A stretch of DNA of 64,000 nt from Muribaculaceae bacterium (GTDB lineage Bacteria; Bacteroidota; Bacteroidia; Bacteroidales; Muribaculaceae), in assembly GCA_023663365.1 (NCBI GenBank), contig JAMPHP010000001.1:1-64000 (forward strand), written 5' to 3'. The translations under genes were made by a program, and so were the position numbers. Position 1 is the first letter of the stretch, and every line of letters starts with the position of its first letter. The notes below the pieces were generated by a model, which was not told the origin of the DNA, did not search any database, and worked only from the letters and a program-made list of their open reading frames with translations. This document shows positions 18,361 to 27,102 of this stretch, in pieces.

Positions 18361-19946
18361 GCGGCGGGCAGCCGCGCAAGGCGGGCGATACTCCGGCATC
18401 GGCAATCGACCTCGAGAACCCCGAGTTCAGGCGCCTTCTTGAGCTGGTGGAGAATACCAATTCGTCGGTATTCCTCACCGGTAAGGCCGGCACGGGTAAA
18501 TCGACATTCCTGAGGTATATAATCGACCATACCGACAAGAACTGCGCCGTGCTCGCACCCACGGGCATAGCCGCCGTCAATGTGCGCGGCCAGACGCTGC
18601 ACTCATTCTTCCATCTGCCGCTTCAGCCGGTGCTCCCCGACGACCCCGACTTCGCTCCCGCCAAGCTCCGCGACCGCCTGCAGCTCACGGGCCGCTCCAT
18701 CAAGCTCTTCAAGGAGATAGAGCTAATAGTAATCGACGAGATTTCGATGGTGCGCGCCGATGTAATCGACCTTGTCGACCGCATCCTGCGCACCTTCGGA
18801 GGTGACCGCCGCAAGCCTTTCGGCGGCAAGCAGCTGCTTCTGGTGGGCGATGTATTCCAGCTCGAGCCCGTGGTCACTGCCGAGGACAAGGCCATCCTGC
18901 AGCGGGTGTACCGCTATCCATTCTTCTTCAACGCGCGCGTTTTCGCCGACTTCGGGCTTGCCTCGATAGAGCTCCGCAAGGTGTACAGGCAGAAAGCCAC
19001 CGACTTTGTCGATATCCTCGACCGCTTCCGCCTCGGCGTGCCCGACCACGCCGACATAGATGCCGTGAACAGCCGGCTCCGGGAGCCCGACGACACCGAT
19101 GCCGCTGCCCCGGCAAAAATCGTGATGACGCTGGCTGCACGGCGCGACAGCGTGAAGCGCATCAACGACATGCACCTCGAGCGCCTCGACACCCCTGAGC
19201 TCTGCTACCGTGGCGAAGTGTCGGGCGACTTCCCGCCCACGGCCTATCCCACCGACCTCGAGCTACGCCTCAAAGTAGGGGCGCAGGTAATATTTCTCCG
19301 CAACGACCCCGAGCGCCGATTTGTCAACGGCACCCTCGGCATAGTGAGCCGCACCGAGCCCGACAAACTCATCGTAGAGCTTGAGAACGGCTCCGAAATC
19401 GACGTCGAGCCCGTGAGCTGGGAGAACGTAAGCTATGAGTACGAGGCCAAGACAAAGCGTGTGTCCACCCGCGTGAAGGGCACTTTCACACACTTCCCCA
19501 TCAAGGCCGCCTGGGCTCTTACCATACACAAGAGCCAGGGCCTCACATTCGACAACGTGGTCATAGACCTCGGCCGCGGCGGAGCCTTCGCCGGAGGCCA
19601 GGTGTATGTGGCGCTGAGCCGCTGCACATCGCTGCAAGGCATAGGGCTGCTCTCGCGCATCGACGCGCGCGATGTATTCGTCAATCCCGAAGTGCTGCGC
19701 TTCAGCCGAACCTTCAACGACATCCGCGACCAGGAGGAAGCACTTCGTGTGGCGCGGGCCGACACCCTGATGCGTGATGCCGAGCGCGCCTATGCTGCCG
19801 CCGACATGCGCACCGCCGTGGAGCTCTTCAACGAAGCCATTCTCTGCAACCCGCGCCTCAACACGCCCGCCTTCCGCCGCCTGGTGGCCCTCCGCCTTGC
19901 CGGCCGCACCCTCGCTCCGCCCAAGAAGAAGCGCCGAAAGAAATAG
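18357..19946 (+). CDS. Pif1/RecD-like DNA helicase
   Basis: Predicted 529 aa. Walker A is TGKAGTGKSTFLRY near residue 42 and Walker B is IVIDEISMVRADVID. The C-terminal helicase motif is TIHKSQGLTFDNVVIDLG with YVALSRCTSLQGI, typical of superfamily 1B Pif1 helicases. Residues ~470-515 form a TPR-like helical pair, and the protein ends in a Lys/Arg-rich tail. It probably unwinds DNA 5' to 3' in repair or replication. It is coupled to the nitroreductase gene by a 4-bp overlap. Confidence 0.9.
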   Translation: MSGGQPRKAGDTPASAIDLENPEFRRLLELVENTNSSVFLTGKAGTGKSTFLRYIIDHTDKNCAVLAPTGIAAVNVRGQTLHSFFHLPLQPVLPDDPDFAPAKLRDRLQLTGRSIKLFKEIELIVIDEISMVRADVIDLVDRILRTFGGDRRKPFGGKQLLLVGDVFQLEPVVTAEDKAILQRVYRYPFFFNARVFADFGLASIELRKVYRQKATDFVDILDRFRLGVPDHADIDAVNSRLREPDDTDAAAPAKIVMTLAARRDSVKRINDMHLERLDTPELCYRGEVSGDFPPTAYPTDLELRLKVGAQVIFLRNDPERRFVNGTLGIVSRTEPDKLIVELENGSEIDVEPVSWENVSYEYEAKTKRVSTRVKGTFTHFPIKAAWALTIHKSQGLTFDNVVIDLGRGGAFAGGQVYVALSRCTSLQGIGLLSRIDARDVFVNPEVLRFSRTFNDIRDQEEALRVARADTLMRDAERAYAAADMRTAVELFNEAILCNPRLNTPAFRRLVALRLAGRTLAPPKKKRRKK

Positions 19947-19948
19947 AA

Positions 19949-19989
19949 AATCTCCGAAGCCGGGAATGATAGTCGCGGCTTCGGAGATT
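19949..19989. terminator. Bidirectional terminator between convergent genes
   Basis: A perfect 14-bp inverted repeat (19949-19962 and 19976-19989) with a 13-nt loop lies between the helicase stop (plus) and the arabinofuranosidase stop (minus). The A/T-rich arm ends allow it to work both ways. Confidence 0.75.
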
Positions 19990-20013
19990 ATGCTATTATG
20001 CTGATGTCGGGCT

Positions 20014-21996
20014 TTATTTCTTGAACCTCAGCACGCTGAAGGTTTTGGGCGCCAGCACGGTGGTCCAGTCGGAGGCGATATTGACTGCTTCTTCCTTTGT
20101 GAGGGGTGCTATGCGGTCGGGACGGTCGAGGCTGTTGTCGGCATCGGGGTCGTCGGAGGCAAGAGTTGTGGTGTGCAGCTTGGTGATAGGTTGCTTCTTT
20201 TTCAATCCTTCAAATTTAAGTGTGAGTGGCTGAGCCTCGGCAGAGGTGTTGGCCACTTTCACTATGATGTCGCCGGAGGGCTCGTCGACCACGGCCGAAG
20301 CAAAGAGTCCGCACTGCCCCTCGGCGCCGGTGAGTGCTTTGCCGTCGGCGGTGAGCGGGAGCACGCGTGTGCCGGCATTGGTGGCGTAAAGCTGCTGCAC
20401 GTAGTAGCTGGCGGTGCGCATGGAGCGTGTGTTGTCGAACCATATCATGTCGGGTCGCCACTGCCAGCCCTCGATGTGTGCGAAGAGGGGAGCGTAGGTG
20501 GCCATGTGCACTACGTCGGCGTTGCGCTCGAGGCCTGTCATGAAGGCAGCCTCGAGGAGGGCGGCGTTGAAGTGGTTCCACTTCTTGCCACGTCCGTGGC
20601 AGGCATATTCGCCGGCGAATACTTTGGGGCCGCGACGGTCGTAGTTGTCGTAGCGCGCACCCTGGCTTAGGAACCAATCTTCGGGGCGGTAGAAGTGCTC
20701 GTCCACGAGGTCGGCGCCCACAGAGCGCATCTCAGGCCAGAGGTAGTCGAACTTATCGCCTTCCGAGTCGGGGCCCGACGAGCCGATAATCTTGATTTCG
20801 GGATGTGCCTTGCGCATGGCGGCCACGAAGGGGCGCAGGCGCTCCACATATTCGGGACCCCACTGCTCGTTGCCGATAGCCATCACTTTGAGGCCGAAGG
20901 GTGCGGGATGCCCCATCTCGGCGCGGAGTGCGCCCCAGGTGGTGGTGGTGTCGCCGTTGGCAAACTCCACAAGGTCGATGGCATCCTGAATGTAGCTGTC
21001 GAGGCTGTCGGCGGGCACATGGGCGCTGAGGTCGCTGTTTTGATACTGGCACACAAGGCCCACGTTGAGCACGGGCAGGGGCTCGGCACCGATGTCCTCG
21101 GAGAGCAGGAAGTACTCGTAGAAGCCGAGTCCGCCGCTCTGATAGTAGTCGGGATAGAAGCGGTGCGGGAAGGTGTAGTGCCAGCGGTTGAGGTTCGTGG
21201 GGCGGTTCTCTACGGGGCCCACGGTGTTCTTCCACTGGTAGCGGTCGGGGAGCTCTGTGCCTTCTACGATACAGCCGCCGGGGAAGCGGAACACGCCCGG
21301 ATGCAGGTCGGCCAGTGCCTGTGCGAGGTCGGTGCGCATGCCGTTCTCGCGCCCTTTCCATGTGTCGGCAGGGAAGAGCGAGATGTGCTCCATGTCGACG
21401 ATGGCATTGTCGTCGGGCTTGCAGAGGAATACCCTCAGCACGCCGCGCTCAGCGCCTTGCCAAGGCTTGAGCTCGGCGGTGTAGCGCTTCCATTGGTCGC
21501 CGCTTACGGGTATCACGGTGGAGGCGTAGACCTGGCTCTCGCCTGGCGAAGCGGGGTCGCACAGCTCTATGCGCACCTTTGCGTCGGTGCCTTTTGGAGC
21601 TCGCATCCAGGCCGAGAAGCGGTAGGTCGAGTCCTTGGCGAAGGTCACGCCGAAGAAGCCTTCGTTCTCAAGGCCGGTGTGCTTCTCGCGGTGCCCTGCC
21701 GGGTGCAGGCGCACGTAGTGTGGATTGCGCTCGAAGGGGCCGCCGTCGGTGAGGAGCTCCACGTTGCCGAAGGTTTTCCAGCCCATGAGAGGCTGCTGGG
21801 CGAACTCAAAGGAGCGGTTCTTGATTTTCTCGGCGTAGAGGCCGCCGTCGGCACCGTAGTTGATGTCTTCAAAGAATATGCCGTACATGGTCGGCTGCAC
21901 GGGGGCGCCGGCTTTGTTGACTTTCACGACGGCTTCTGTGCCCGTCGCTGCCAGCGCTGTTGCGGCAAGTGCCGCAGCAAGGATTGCGTTTTTCAT
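20014..21996 (-). CDS. GH51 alpha-L-arabinofuranosidase, secreted
   Basis: Predicted 660 aa with signal peptide MKNAILAAALAATALAATG. PTMYGIFFEDINYGADGGLYAE is the GH51 entry motif. The general acid/base Glu is in AIGNEQWGPEY (~residue 373) and the nucleophile Glu in FAGEYACHG (~450). A carbohydrate-binding-like beta domain sits between the N-terminal part and the barrel (~80-210). It removes terminal arabinofuranose from arabinan or arabinoxylan. No SusC/SusD or regulator is nearby, so it is not part of an obvious polysaccharide utilisation locus. It lies 35 bp after the HAD gene. Confidence 0.93.
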   Translation of the reverse strand: MKNAILAAALAATALAATGTEAVVKVNKAGAPVQPTMYGIFFEDINYGADGGLYAEKIKNRSFEFAQQPLMGWKTFGNVELLTDGGPFERNPHYVRLHPAGHREKHTGLENEGFFGVTFAKDSTYRFSAWMRAPKGTDAKVRIELCDPASPGESQVYASTVIPVSGDQWKRYTAELKPWQGAERGVLRVFLCKPDDNAIVDMEHISLFPADTWKGRENGMRTDLAQALADLHPGVFRFPGGCIVEGTELPDRYQWKNTVGPVENRPTNLNRWHYTFPHRFYPDYYQSGGLGFYEYFLLSEDIGAEPLPVLNVGLVCQYQNSDLSAHVPADSLDSYIQDAIDLVEFANGDTTTTWGALRAEMGHPAPFGLKVMAIGNEQWGPEYVERLRPFVAAMRKAHPEIKIIGSSGPDSEGDKFDYLWPEMRSVGADLVDEHFYRPEDWFLSQGARYDNYDRRGPKVFAGEYACHGRGKKWNHFNAALLEAAFMTGLERNADVVHMATYAPLFAHIEGWQWRPDMIWFDNTRSMRTASYYVQQLYATNAGTRVLPLTADGKALTGAEGQCGLFASAVVDEPSGDIIVKVANTSAEAQPLTLKFEGLKKKQPITKLHTTTLASDDPDADNSLDRPDRIAPLTKEEAVNIASDWTTVLAPKTFSVLRFKK

Positions 21997-22031
21997 ATAG
22001 TTTTAAGGTTATGAGTTGCAGAGTAGAGTCT

Positions 22032-22673
22032 TTACAGACTGCTCAGGAGCTTTTCGAGCGTGACTCCGTCGAAGCCGGCGAGAATCAGGTCGGCCTTGCC
22101 TTCGAGGCTTTCGCGGCTGTTTGTGGTTGCCAGGGCCACTACCTTTGCACCGGAGGCACGCCCGGCGGCAAGGCCCGAGAATGAGTCCTCGAACACTATG
22201 CAGCGCTCCGGCTCGGCACCGAGGCGGCGTGCGGCCTTGCAGTAGCCTTCGGGGTCGGGCTTGGAGCGCTCCACGTCGGCATCGGTGAGCACCGCGCCGA
22301 AGAAGTCGCGGAAGCCGTCGATCATGCCGAAGAGGCGCGTCATCTTGGCCTCGCCGCTGCTGGTGACTATGGCGGCGGGTATGCCTGCGGCCTTAAGCTC
22401 GCCGAGGAATGAAGCCACGCCGTCGAAGAGGCGGTAGTGCATAGCCTCCTCGCGCTCCTTAAGCATGGCGCATACGTGGGCCTGCTCGGCGGGGTCGGGG
22501 AAGTAGGTGCTGAGGATGCGCTCAAGGGTGCTTCCCTTGATTTTTATGGCGAAGTTTTCGATGCCGGTGGGGTGTGCGCGCTCTATTTCGGTCCATATTT
22601 CGGTGTAGATTCCTTCGGTGTCAATAAGGACACCGTCGAGATCGAAAAGCGCGGCTGAAGGATAGCTGGTCAT
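22032..22673 (-). CDS. HAD-family phosphatase, beta-phosphoglucomutase-like
   Basis: Predicted 213 aa. Motif I is LFDLDGVLIDTE, motif II is IVTSSGEAK, and motif III/IV is KPDPEGY...IVFEDSFSGL. This is the subclass with a helical cap, which includes beta-phosphoglucomutases and sugar or nucleotide phosphatases. The substrate cannot be read. Its start overlaps the stop of the PurF-like gene (ATGA), so it may act on a product of that pathway. Confidence 0.88.
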   Translation of the reverse strand: MTSYPSAALFDLDGVLIDTEGIYTEIWTEIERAHPTGIENFAIKIKGSTLERILSTYFPDPAEQAHVCAMLKEREEAMHYRLFDGVASFLGELKAAGIPAAIVTSSGEAKMTRLFGMIDGFRDFFGAVLTDADVERSKPDPEGYCKAARRLGAEPERCIVFEDSFSGLAAGRASGAKVVALATTNSRESLEGKADLILAGFDGVTLEKLLSSL

Positions 22674-24568
22674 ATACTTGGATTATAGCGAACGGAGCGA
22701 CAGCGCTCGTAGTAGTTTATAAACGCGCGGTTTACCATATTATTGCCTCCCGGGGTGGGGTAGTCGCCGGAGAAGTACCAGTCGCCGGGGCTACCGGGCA
22801 CGGCATCGTGAAGGCCTTCGAGGGTCTGGAAGAGGATGTCGACGCGTGCGCGCAGACCGCCCGGGGTGAGCATCTCGGCCATTCGTGCGGATATTTCGCT
22901 GTCGGTGAAGGGTGCGTAGATGTTCTTCACCGAGTTTGTCTGCTCGGCGGCCGGCAGTGCGGAGTTGCGCACGGCTTCCTGATATGTGCGGTCGATGATA
23001 TGGCTTCGGCCCGTGCTCTCGAGCAGCGAGATGGCTGCGCGGAAAGCGGCGAGCTCCTCGAGGTGCGGCATGTCGATGCCGTAGTAGTCGGGGTAGCGCA
23101 CCTGCGGCGACGATGATACCACTATGATGCGCTCGGGCAGCAGGCGGTCGAGGATGCGGAGAATCGACTGCCGCAGGGTGGTGCCGCGCACTATGCTGTC
23201 GTCGATTACCACGAGGGTATCGAGGCTAGTGCGGATGCAGCCGTAGGTCACATCGTAGACGTGCGTGGCAAGGTCGTTGCGCGAAGTGCCTTCGGCAATG
23301 AAAGTGCGCAGTTTGATGTCCTTGATGGCAATTTTCTCGATGCGTACCTTTCGCTTAAGAATTTCAGTGAGGGCTTCGTCGGTGAGTTGCCCCTCGGCGG
23401 CAAGTCGCGAGATTTCTTCCTTGCGGTCGTTGTCGAGCAGGCGCGTAAGCTCCTGAGTCATGCCCATGAAGGCCACTTCGGCCGTGTTGGGGATGAATGA
23501 GAATACGGTGCTGTCGAAGCGCTTGTCGATCATGCGGCATAGGTCGGGCACGATGTTGGCTCCGAGCTTCTTGCGCTCGCGGTAGATGTCGGCGTCGCTG
23601 CCACGCGAGAAGTAGACGCGCTCGAAAGAGCAGCGGCGGTTGTCGCTTTCGGGCAGGATGCGGCGCAGCTCCACAGCTCCGCTGCGGCTGATGAGCATGG
23701 CGCAGCCGGGCTCGAGCTCGTGCACTTGGTCGATGGGCACGTCGAACACCGTCTGTATCACCGGGCGCTCCGAGGCTACCACGGCGATTTCGTCGTTGCA
23801 GTAGTAGAAGGCCGGGCGGATGCCGTGAGGGTCGCGGAGCACGAATGAAGAGCCGGAGCCCGTCACGCCGCAGATGGTGTAGCCGCCGTCCCACAGCGGT
23901 GCCGAGGCCTCGAGCACGCGCCCGGGGTCGAGCTCATCCTCGATGCGGCGGGCAAGGTCGGGGTCGTGCAGTGTGTCGCGGTACTGCCTGTAGAGGCGGT
24001 GGTTCTCCTTGTCAAGAGCGTTGCCGATCTGGTCGAGGAGCATCACGGTGTCGCTGAATATGCGCGGATGCTGGCCCGAGGCCACGATGTCGGCGAAGAT
24101 TTCGTCGACATTGGTCATGTTGAAGTTGCCGCAGAGCATCAAGGCTCGCGAGCGCCAGTTGTTGCGCCGCAGGAAGGGGTGTGTGTACTCCAGGCCGCTG
24201 CGGCCGGTGGTGCTGTAGCGCAGGTGGCCCATGTAGACCTCGCCGATGAAGGGTGTGTAGGCCTCCACCTCGGCGGCGCTCAGCTTGCCAAGGCCCTGAG
24301 GCAGGCGCTCGCCCACGGCGCTGAATATCTCGTCGATGGCGCCCGTGCCAAGGGCGCGCTCACGGAACACATACTCCGAGCCGGCGGCGGCGTGGAGCTT
24401 CACCACGCCTATCCCGGCGGCTTCCTGTCCGCGGTTGTGCTGCTTCTCCATGAGCAGGTAGAGGCGGTCGAGGGCGTAGGTGTAGGTGCCGTAGCGCTCC
24501 TTGAAGTAGGACAGCGGTTTGAGCAGGCGTATCATTGCCACGCCGCACTCATGCTTGAGGGCTTCCAT
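22670..24568 (-). CDS. PurF-like amidophosphoribosyltransferase
   Basis: Predicted 632 aa starting MEALKHECGVAMI at 24568. The catalytic Cys lies at residue 8, so a short propeptide must be removed, as in B. subtilis PurF. The class II glutaminase domain is followed by a phosphoribosyltransferase domain with the PRPP loop VVIDDSIVRGTTLRQS. PurF makes phosphoribosylamine from PRPP and glutamine. The protein is longer than the usual ~470-500 aa. Its start codon shares a base with the glnN stop (TGATG), tying it to glutamine supply. Whether this is the main PurF or a paralogue cannot be told here. Confidence 0.85.
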   Translation of the reverse strand: MEALKHECGVAMIRLLKPLSYFKERYGTYTYALDRLYLLMEKQHNRGQEAAGIGVVKLHAAAGSEYVFRERALGTGAIDEIFSAVGERLPQGLGKLSAAEVEAYTPFIGEVYMGHLRYSTTGRSGLEYTHPFLRRNNWRSRALMLCGNFNMTNVDEIFADIVASGQHPRIFSDTVMLLDQIGNALDKENHRLYRQYRDTLHDPDLARRIEDELDPGRVLEASAPLWDGGYTICGVTGSGSSFVLRDPHGIRPAFYYCNDEIAVVASERPVIQTVFDVPIDQVHELEPGCAMLISRSGAVELRRILPESDNRRCSFERVYFSRGSDADIYRERKKLGANIVPDLCRMIDKRFDSTVFSFIPNTAEVAFMGMTQELTRLLDNDRKEEISRLAAEGQLTDEALTEILKRKVRIEKIAIKDIKLRTFIAEGTSRNDLATHVYDVTYGCIRTSLDTLVVIDDSIVRGTTLRQSILRILDRLLPERIIVVSSSPQVRYPDYYGIDMPHLEELAAFRAAISLLESTGRSHIIDRTYQEAVRNSALPAAEQTNSVKNIYAPFTDSEISARMAEMLTPGGLRARVDILFQTLEGLHDAVPGSPGDWYFSGDYPTPGGNNMVNRAFINYYERCRSVRYNPSI

Positions 24569-26757
24569 CAGCGGATGAAGAGGAGCTCGCGGTACTTGGG
24601 CAGAGGCCACATCTCATTGTCGACCATGAGCTCAAGTTTGTCGATATTGTAGCGGATGATTTCCATGGCAGGCACCACATCGTCGTGGTAGGCGATGGCT
24701 TTCTCGCGCTCGTCGGTGAGGGCGTTGGCACGCTTGCGTGCGGCCACCATCGATGCCACGGTGGTCTTGATGTTGCTCATGCGCTGCGATATGCTCTCGA
24801 TGGTCTCGAGGTCGCATTGAGCCATGGTGTCGGCGCGGTCGCCGAAGAGTCCGCGGAGCTTCACCACGTTGTCGACCAGCATCGACTGGTAGCGTGTGGC
24901 CACGGGGATGATGTGGTTCAGGGCAAGGTCGCCGAGCACGCGGGCTTCAATCTGGATCTTTTTGGTGTACATCTCCCACTTCACCTCGTTTCGGGCGGCA
25001 AGCTCTGGGCGCGAGAGCACACCGGTGCTTTCGAACATCTTCACCGACGAGTCGGAGAGGTATGCGTCGAATATGATAGGAGCCGAAGTCTCGCAGTCGA
25101 GGCCGCGGCGGCGTGCCTCTTCCTTCCACTCGTCGCTGTAGCCGTTGCCGTCGAAGTGGATTGCCTTGGTGGCTATGATGAGCTCGCGCACCTCGGCAAG
25201 TATGGCATCGGTGAGCTTCTCGCCCTTTGCGGCGCGGGCGTCGACTTTCGCCTTGAACTCGCTCAGCTGCTCGGCAACGGCGGCGTTGAGCACGAGCATG
25301 GCCGAGGCGCAGTTGGCCGACGAGCCCACGGCGCGGAACTCGAAGCGGTTGCCGGTGAAGGCGAAGGGCGAGGTGCGGTTGCGGTCGGTGTTGTCGAGCA
25401 GCAGCTCGGGTATCTGTGCCAGGCCCAGTGAGTAGCCCGACTTTGTCTTGAGGTCGGCAAGCACATCGGTGCTGCAGTTCTCGAGCTCGTCGAGGATGGC
25501 GGCGAGCTGGCTGCCTGTGAAGATAGATATGATGGCGGGGGGCGCCTCGTTGGCACCGAGGCGGTGTGCGTTGGTTGCCGACATTATCGAGGCCTTCAGG
25601 AGGGCGTTGTGGCGGTGTACGGCGGCCATAACGTTGACGATGAAGGTGATGAACTGCAGATTGTCCATCGGCGTGCGGCCGGGGGCGAAGAGCTGTGCGC
25701 CGCGGTCGGTGCCGAGGCTCCAGTTGCAGTGCTTGCCTGAGCCGTTGACGCCGGCAAAGGGCTTCTCGTGCAGGAGCACGCGGAAGTTGTGGCGGCGCGC
25801 CACCTCGTTCATCACCGACATCAGCAGCAGGTTGTGGTCGTTGGCGAGGTTGGCTTCCTCATAGATGGGGGCGAGCTCGAACTGGTTGGGGGCCACCTCG
25901 TTGTGGCGTGTCTTTACGGGGATGCCGAGGCGGTGGCAGCGAATCTCAAGCTCGAGCATGAAAGCCTCTACGCGCGAGGGTATGGAGCCGAAGTAGTGGT
26001 CCTCGAGCTGCTGGTTCTTGGGGCTCTCGTGGCCCATGAGCGTGCGGCCTGTCATCACAAGGTCGGGGCGGGCGCTGTAGAGCGACTCATCCACAAGGAA
26101 GTATTCCTGCTCCCAGCCCAGGTACGACACCACGTGGCGCACTTCGGGGTCGAAGTAGCGTGCTACGGCTGAGGCTGCCTTGTCGACGGCGTTGAGCGAG
26201 CGCAGCAGTGGGGTCTTGTAGTCGAGCGACTCGCCGGTATACGATATGAAGATGGTGGGGATGCACAGCGTCTGGTCGAGGATAAAAGCAGGCGAGGAGA
26301 TATCCCATGCCGAGTAGCCGCGGGCCTCGAAGGTGTTGCGTATGCCGCCGTTGGGGAAGCTCGAAGCGTCGGGCTCCTGCTGCACAAGCAGCTTGCCGGA
26401 GAACTCCTCCACCATGCCGCCTTTGCCGTCGTGCTCCACGAAGGCGTCGTGCTTCTCGGCGGTGCCACCGGTGAGGGGTGCGAACCAGTGCGTGTAGTGT
26501 CGGGCTCCATTGTCGAGAGCCCAGCGGCGCATGCCGTCGGCAACGCTGTCGGCGAGCTGACGGTCGATGGGCTTCTTATTCTCGATGGCATCCACAAGGG
26601 CATCGTAGGTGGCCTTGGGTAGATACTCGAACATACGCTGACGGTTGAACACCAGCTCGCCGTAGTAGCGGTCGGGGCGCGACGAAGGGGTCTCTACCGC
26701 TACTGCTTTGCGGTCGAACGCCTCTTCTACCATTTTAAATCGTAGAGTCGTAGACAT
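24568..26757 (-). CDS. glnN: Glutamine synthetase type III
   Basis: Predicted 729 aa, the length of GSIII, far longer than GSI. It makes glutamine from glutamate, ammonia and ATP. The start is MSTTLRFKMVEEAF at 26757. GSIII hallmarks include the FPNGGIRNTFEARGYSAWD segment, EVAPNQFELAPIYEE, and NGSGKHCNWSLGTD with the catalytic loop. It is the first gene of glnN-purF-like-HAD and is read from the promoter at 26965-26994 through a ~200-nt leader, which may be regulatory. Confidence 0.96.
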   Translation of the reverse strand: MSTTLRFKMVEEAFDRKAVAVETPSSRPDRYYGELVFNRQRMFEYLPKATYDALVDAIENKKPIDRQLADSVADGMRRWALDNGARHYTHWFAPLTGGTAEKHDAFVEHDGKGGMVEEFSGKLLVQQEPDASSFPNGGIRNTFEARGYSAWDISSPAFILDQTLCIPTIFISYTGESLDYKTPLLRSLNAVDKAASAVARYFDPEVRHVVSYLGWEQEYFLVDESLYSARPDLVMTGRTLMGHESPKNQQLEDHYFGSIPSRVEAFMLELEIRCHRLGIPVKTRHNEVAPNQFELAPIYEEANLANDHNLLLMSVMNEVARRHNFRVLLHEKPFAGVNGSGKHCNWSLGTDRGAQLFAPGRTPMDNLQFITFIVNVMAAVHRHNALLKASIMSATNAHRLGANEAPPAIISIFTGSQLAAILDELENCSTDVLADLKTKSGYSLGLAQIPELLLDNTDRNRTSPFAFTGNRFEFRAVGSSANCASAMLVLNAAVAEQLSEFKAKVDARAAKGEKLTDAILAEVRELIIATKAIHFDGNGYSDEWKEEARRRGLDCETSAPIIFDAYLSDSSVKMFESTGVLSRPELAARNEVKWEMYTKKIQIEARVLGDLALNHIIPVATRYQSMLVDNVVKLRGLFGDRADTMAQCDLETIESISQRMSNIKTTVASMVAARKRANALTDEREKAIAYHDDVVPAMEIIRYNIDKLELMVDNEMWPLPKYRELLFIR

Positions 26758-26957
26758 ATTTTGAATAGTAAAGTGATTGGCTTGTTTATCAACAATGCAC
26801 CCGGCCATGCCGCCGGCGTGGTCGGGTGTGATAGTGCAGGCGAGAGGTGCCGCGATGTGGAGGCGCAGAGCCCTGCCGCCGCTACGGCGGAGATTGGCCG
26901 GATGCGGGAGGCTACCCGCGAAGGATGGTGTGCACGCGCTCTCATCTTTTTACCTTT
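26758..26957 (-). promoter_or_regulatory. Long structured 5' leader of glnN
   Basis: The inferred glnN transcript has about 200 untranslated nt. The leader contains a 9-bp stem, with one G-U pair, joining 26798-26806 to 26820-26828. A second GC hairpin (CCGCCG-cta-CGGCGG on the plus strand) lies near 26880. No open frame is convincing. It could control glnN by attenuation or ligand binding, but I see no match to a known riboswitch. Confidence 0.35.
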
Positions 26958-26964
26958 CGATGCG

Positions 26965-26994
26965 CAAAATTAGCAATTTTTTTCGGCATGGCAA
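26965..26994 (-). promoter_or_regulatory. Promoter of glnN
   Basis: Minus strand TTG (26992-26994), 19 bp, TAATTTTG (26965-26972), a full consensus match. Confidence 0.65.
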
Positions 26995-27040
26995 TGCGCG
27001 CGCACTCATTAGTTGTAAAAAAATAGCGGCCCCGACATGC

Positions 27041-27073
27041 AAAAAAGCAGCCCGGCGAGATGCCGGGCTGCTT
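27041..27073 (-). terminator. Rho-independent terminator of the exbB-tonB operon
   Basis: A 12-bp stem (27045-27056 with 27062-27073) has a 5-nt loop and is followed on the minus strand by TTTTTT. It lies 30 bp after the tonB stop. Confidence 0.9.
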
Positions 27074-27102
27074 GGAGAATTTATGGAATTCAAAAGCGAA
27101 TT

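Noticed and set aside
26758..26957. Glutamine riboswitch of the glnA or downstream-peptide type in the glnN leader
   Set aside because: The conserved cores of those motifs are not visible, and they are known mainly from cyanobacteria.
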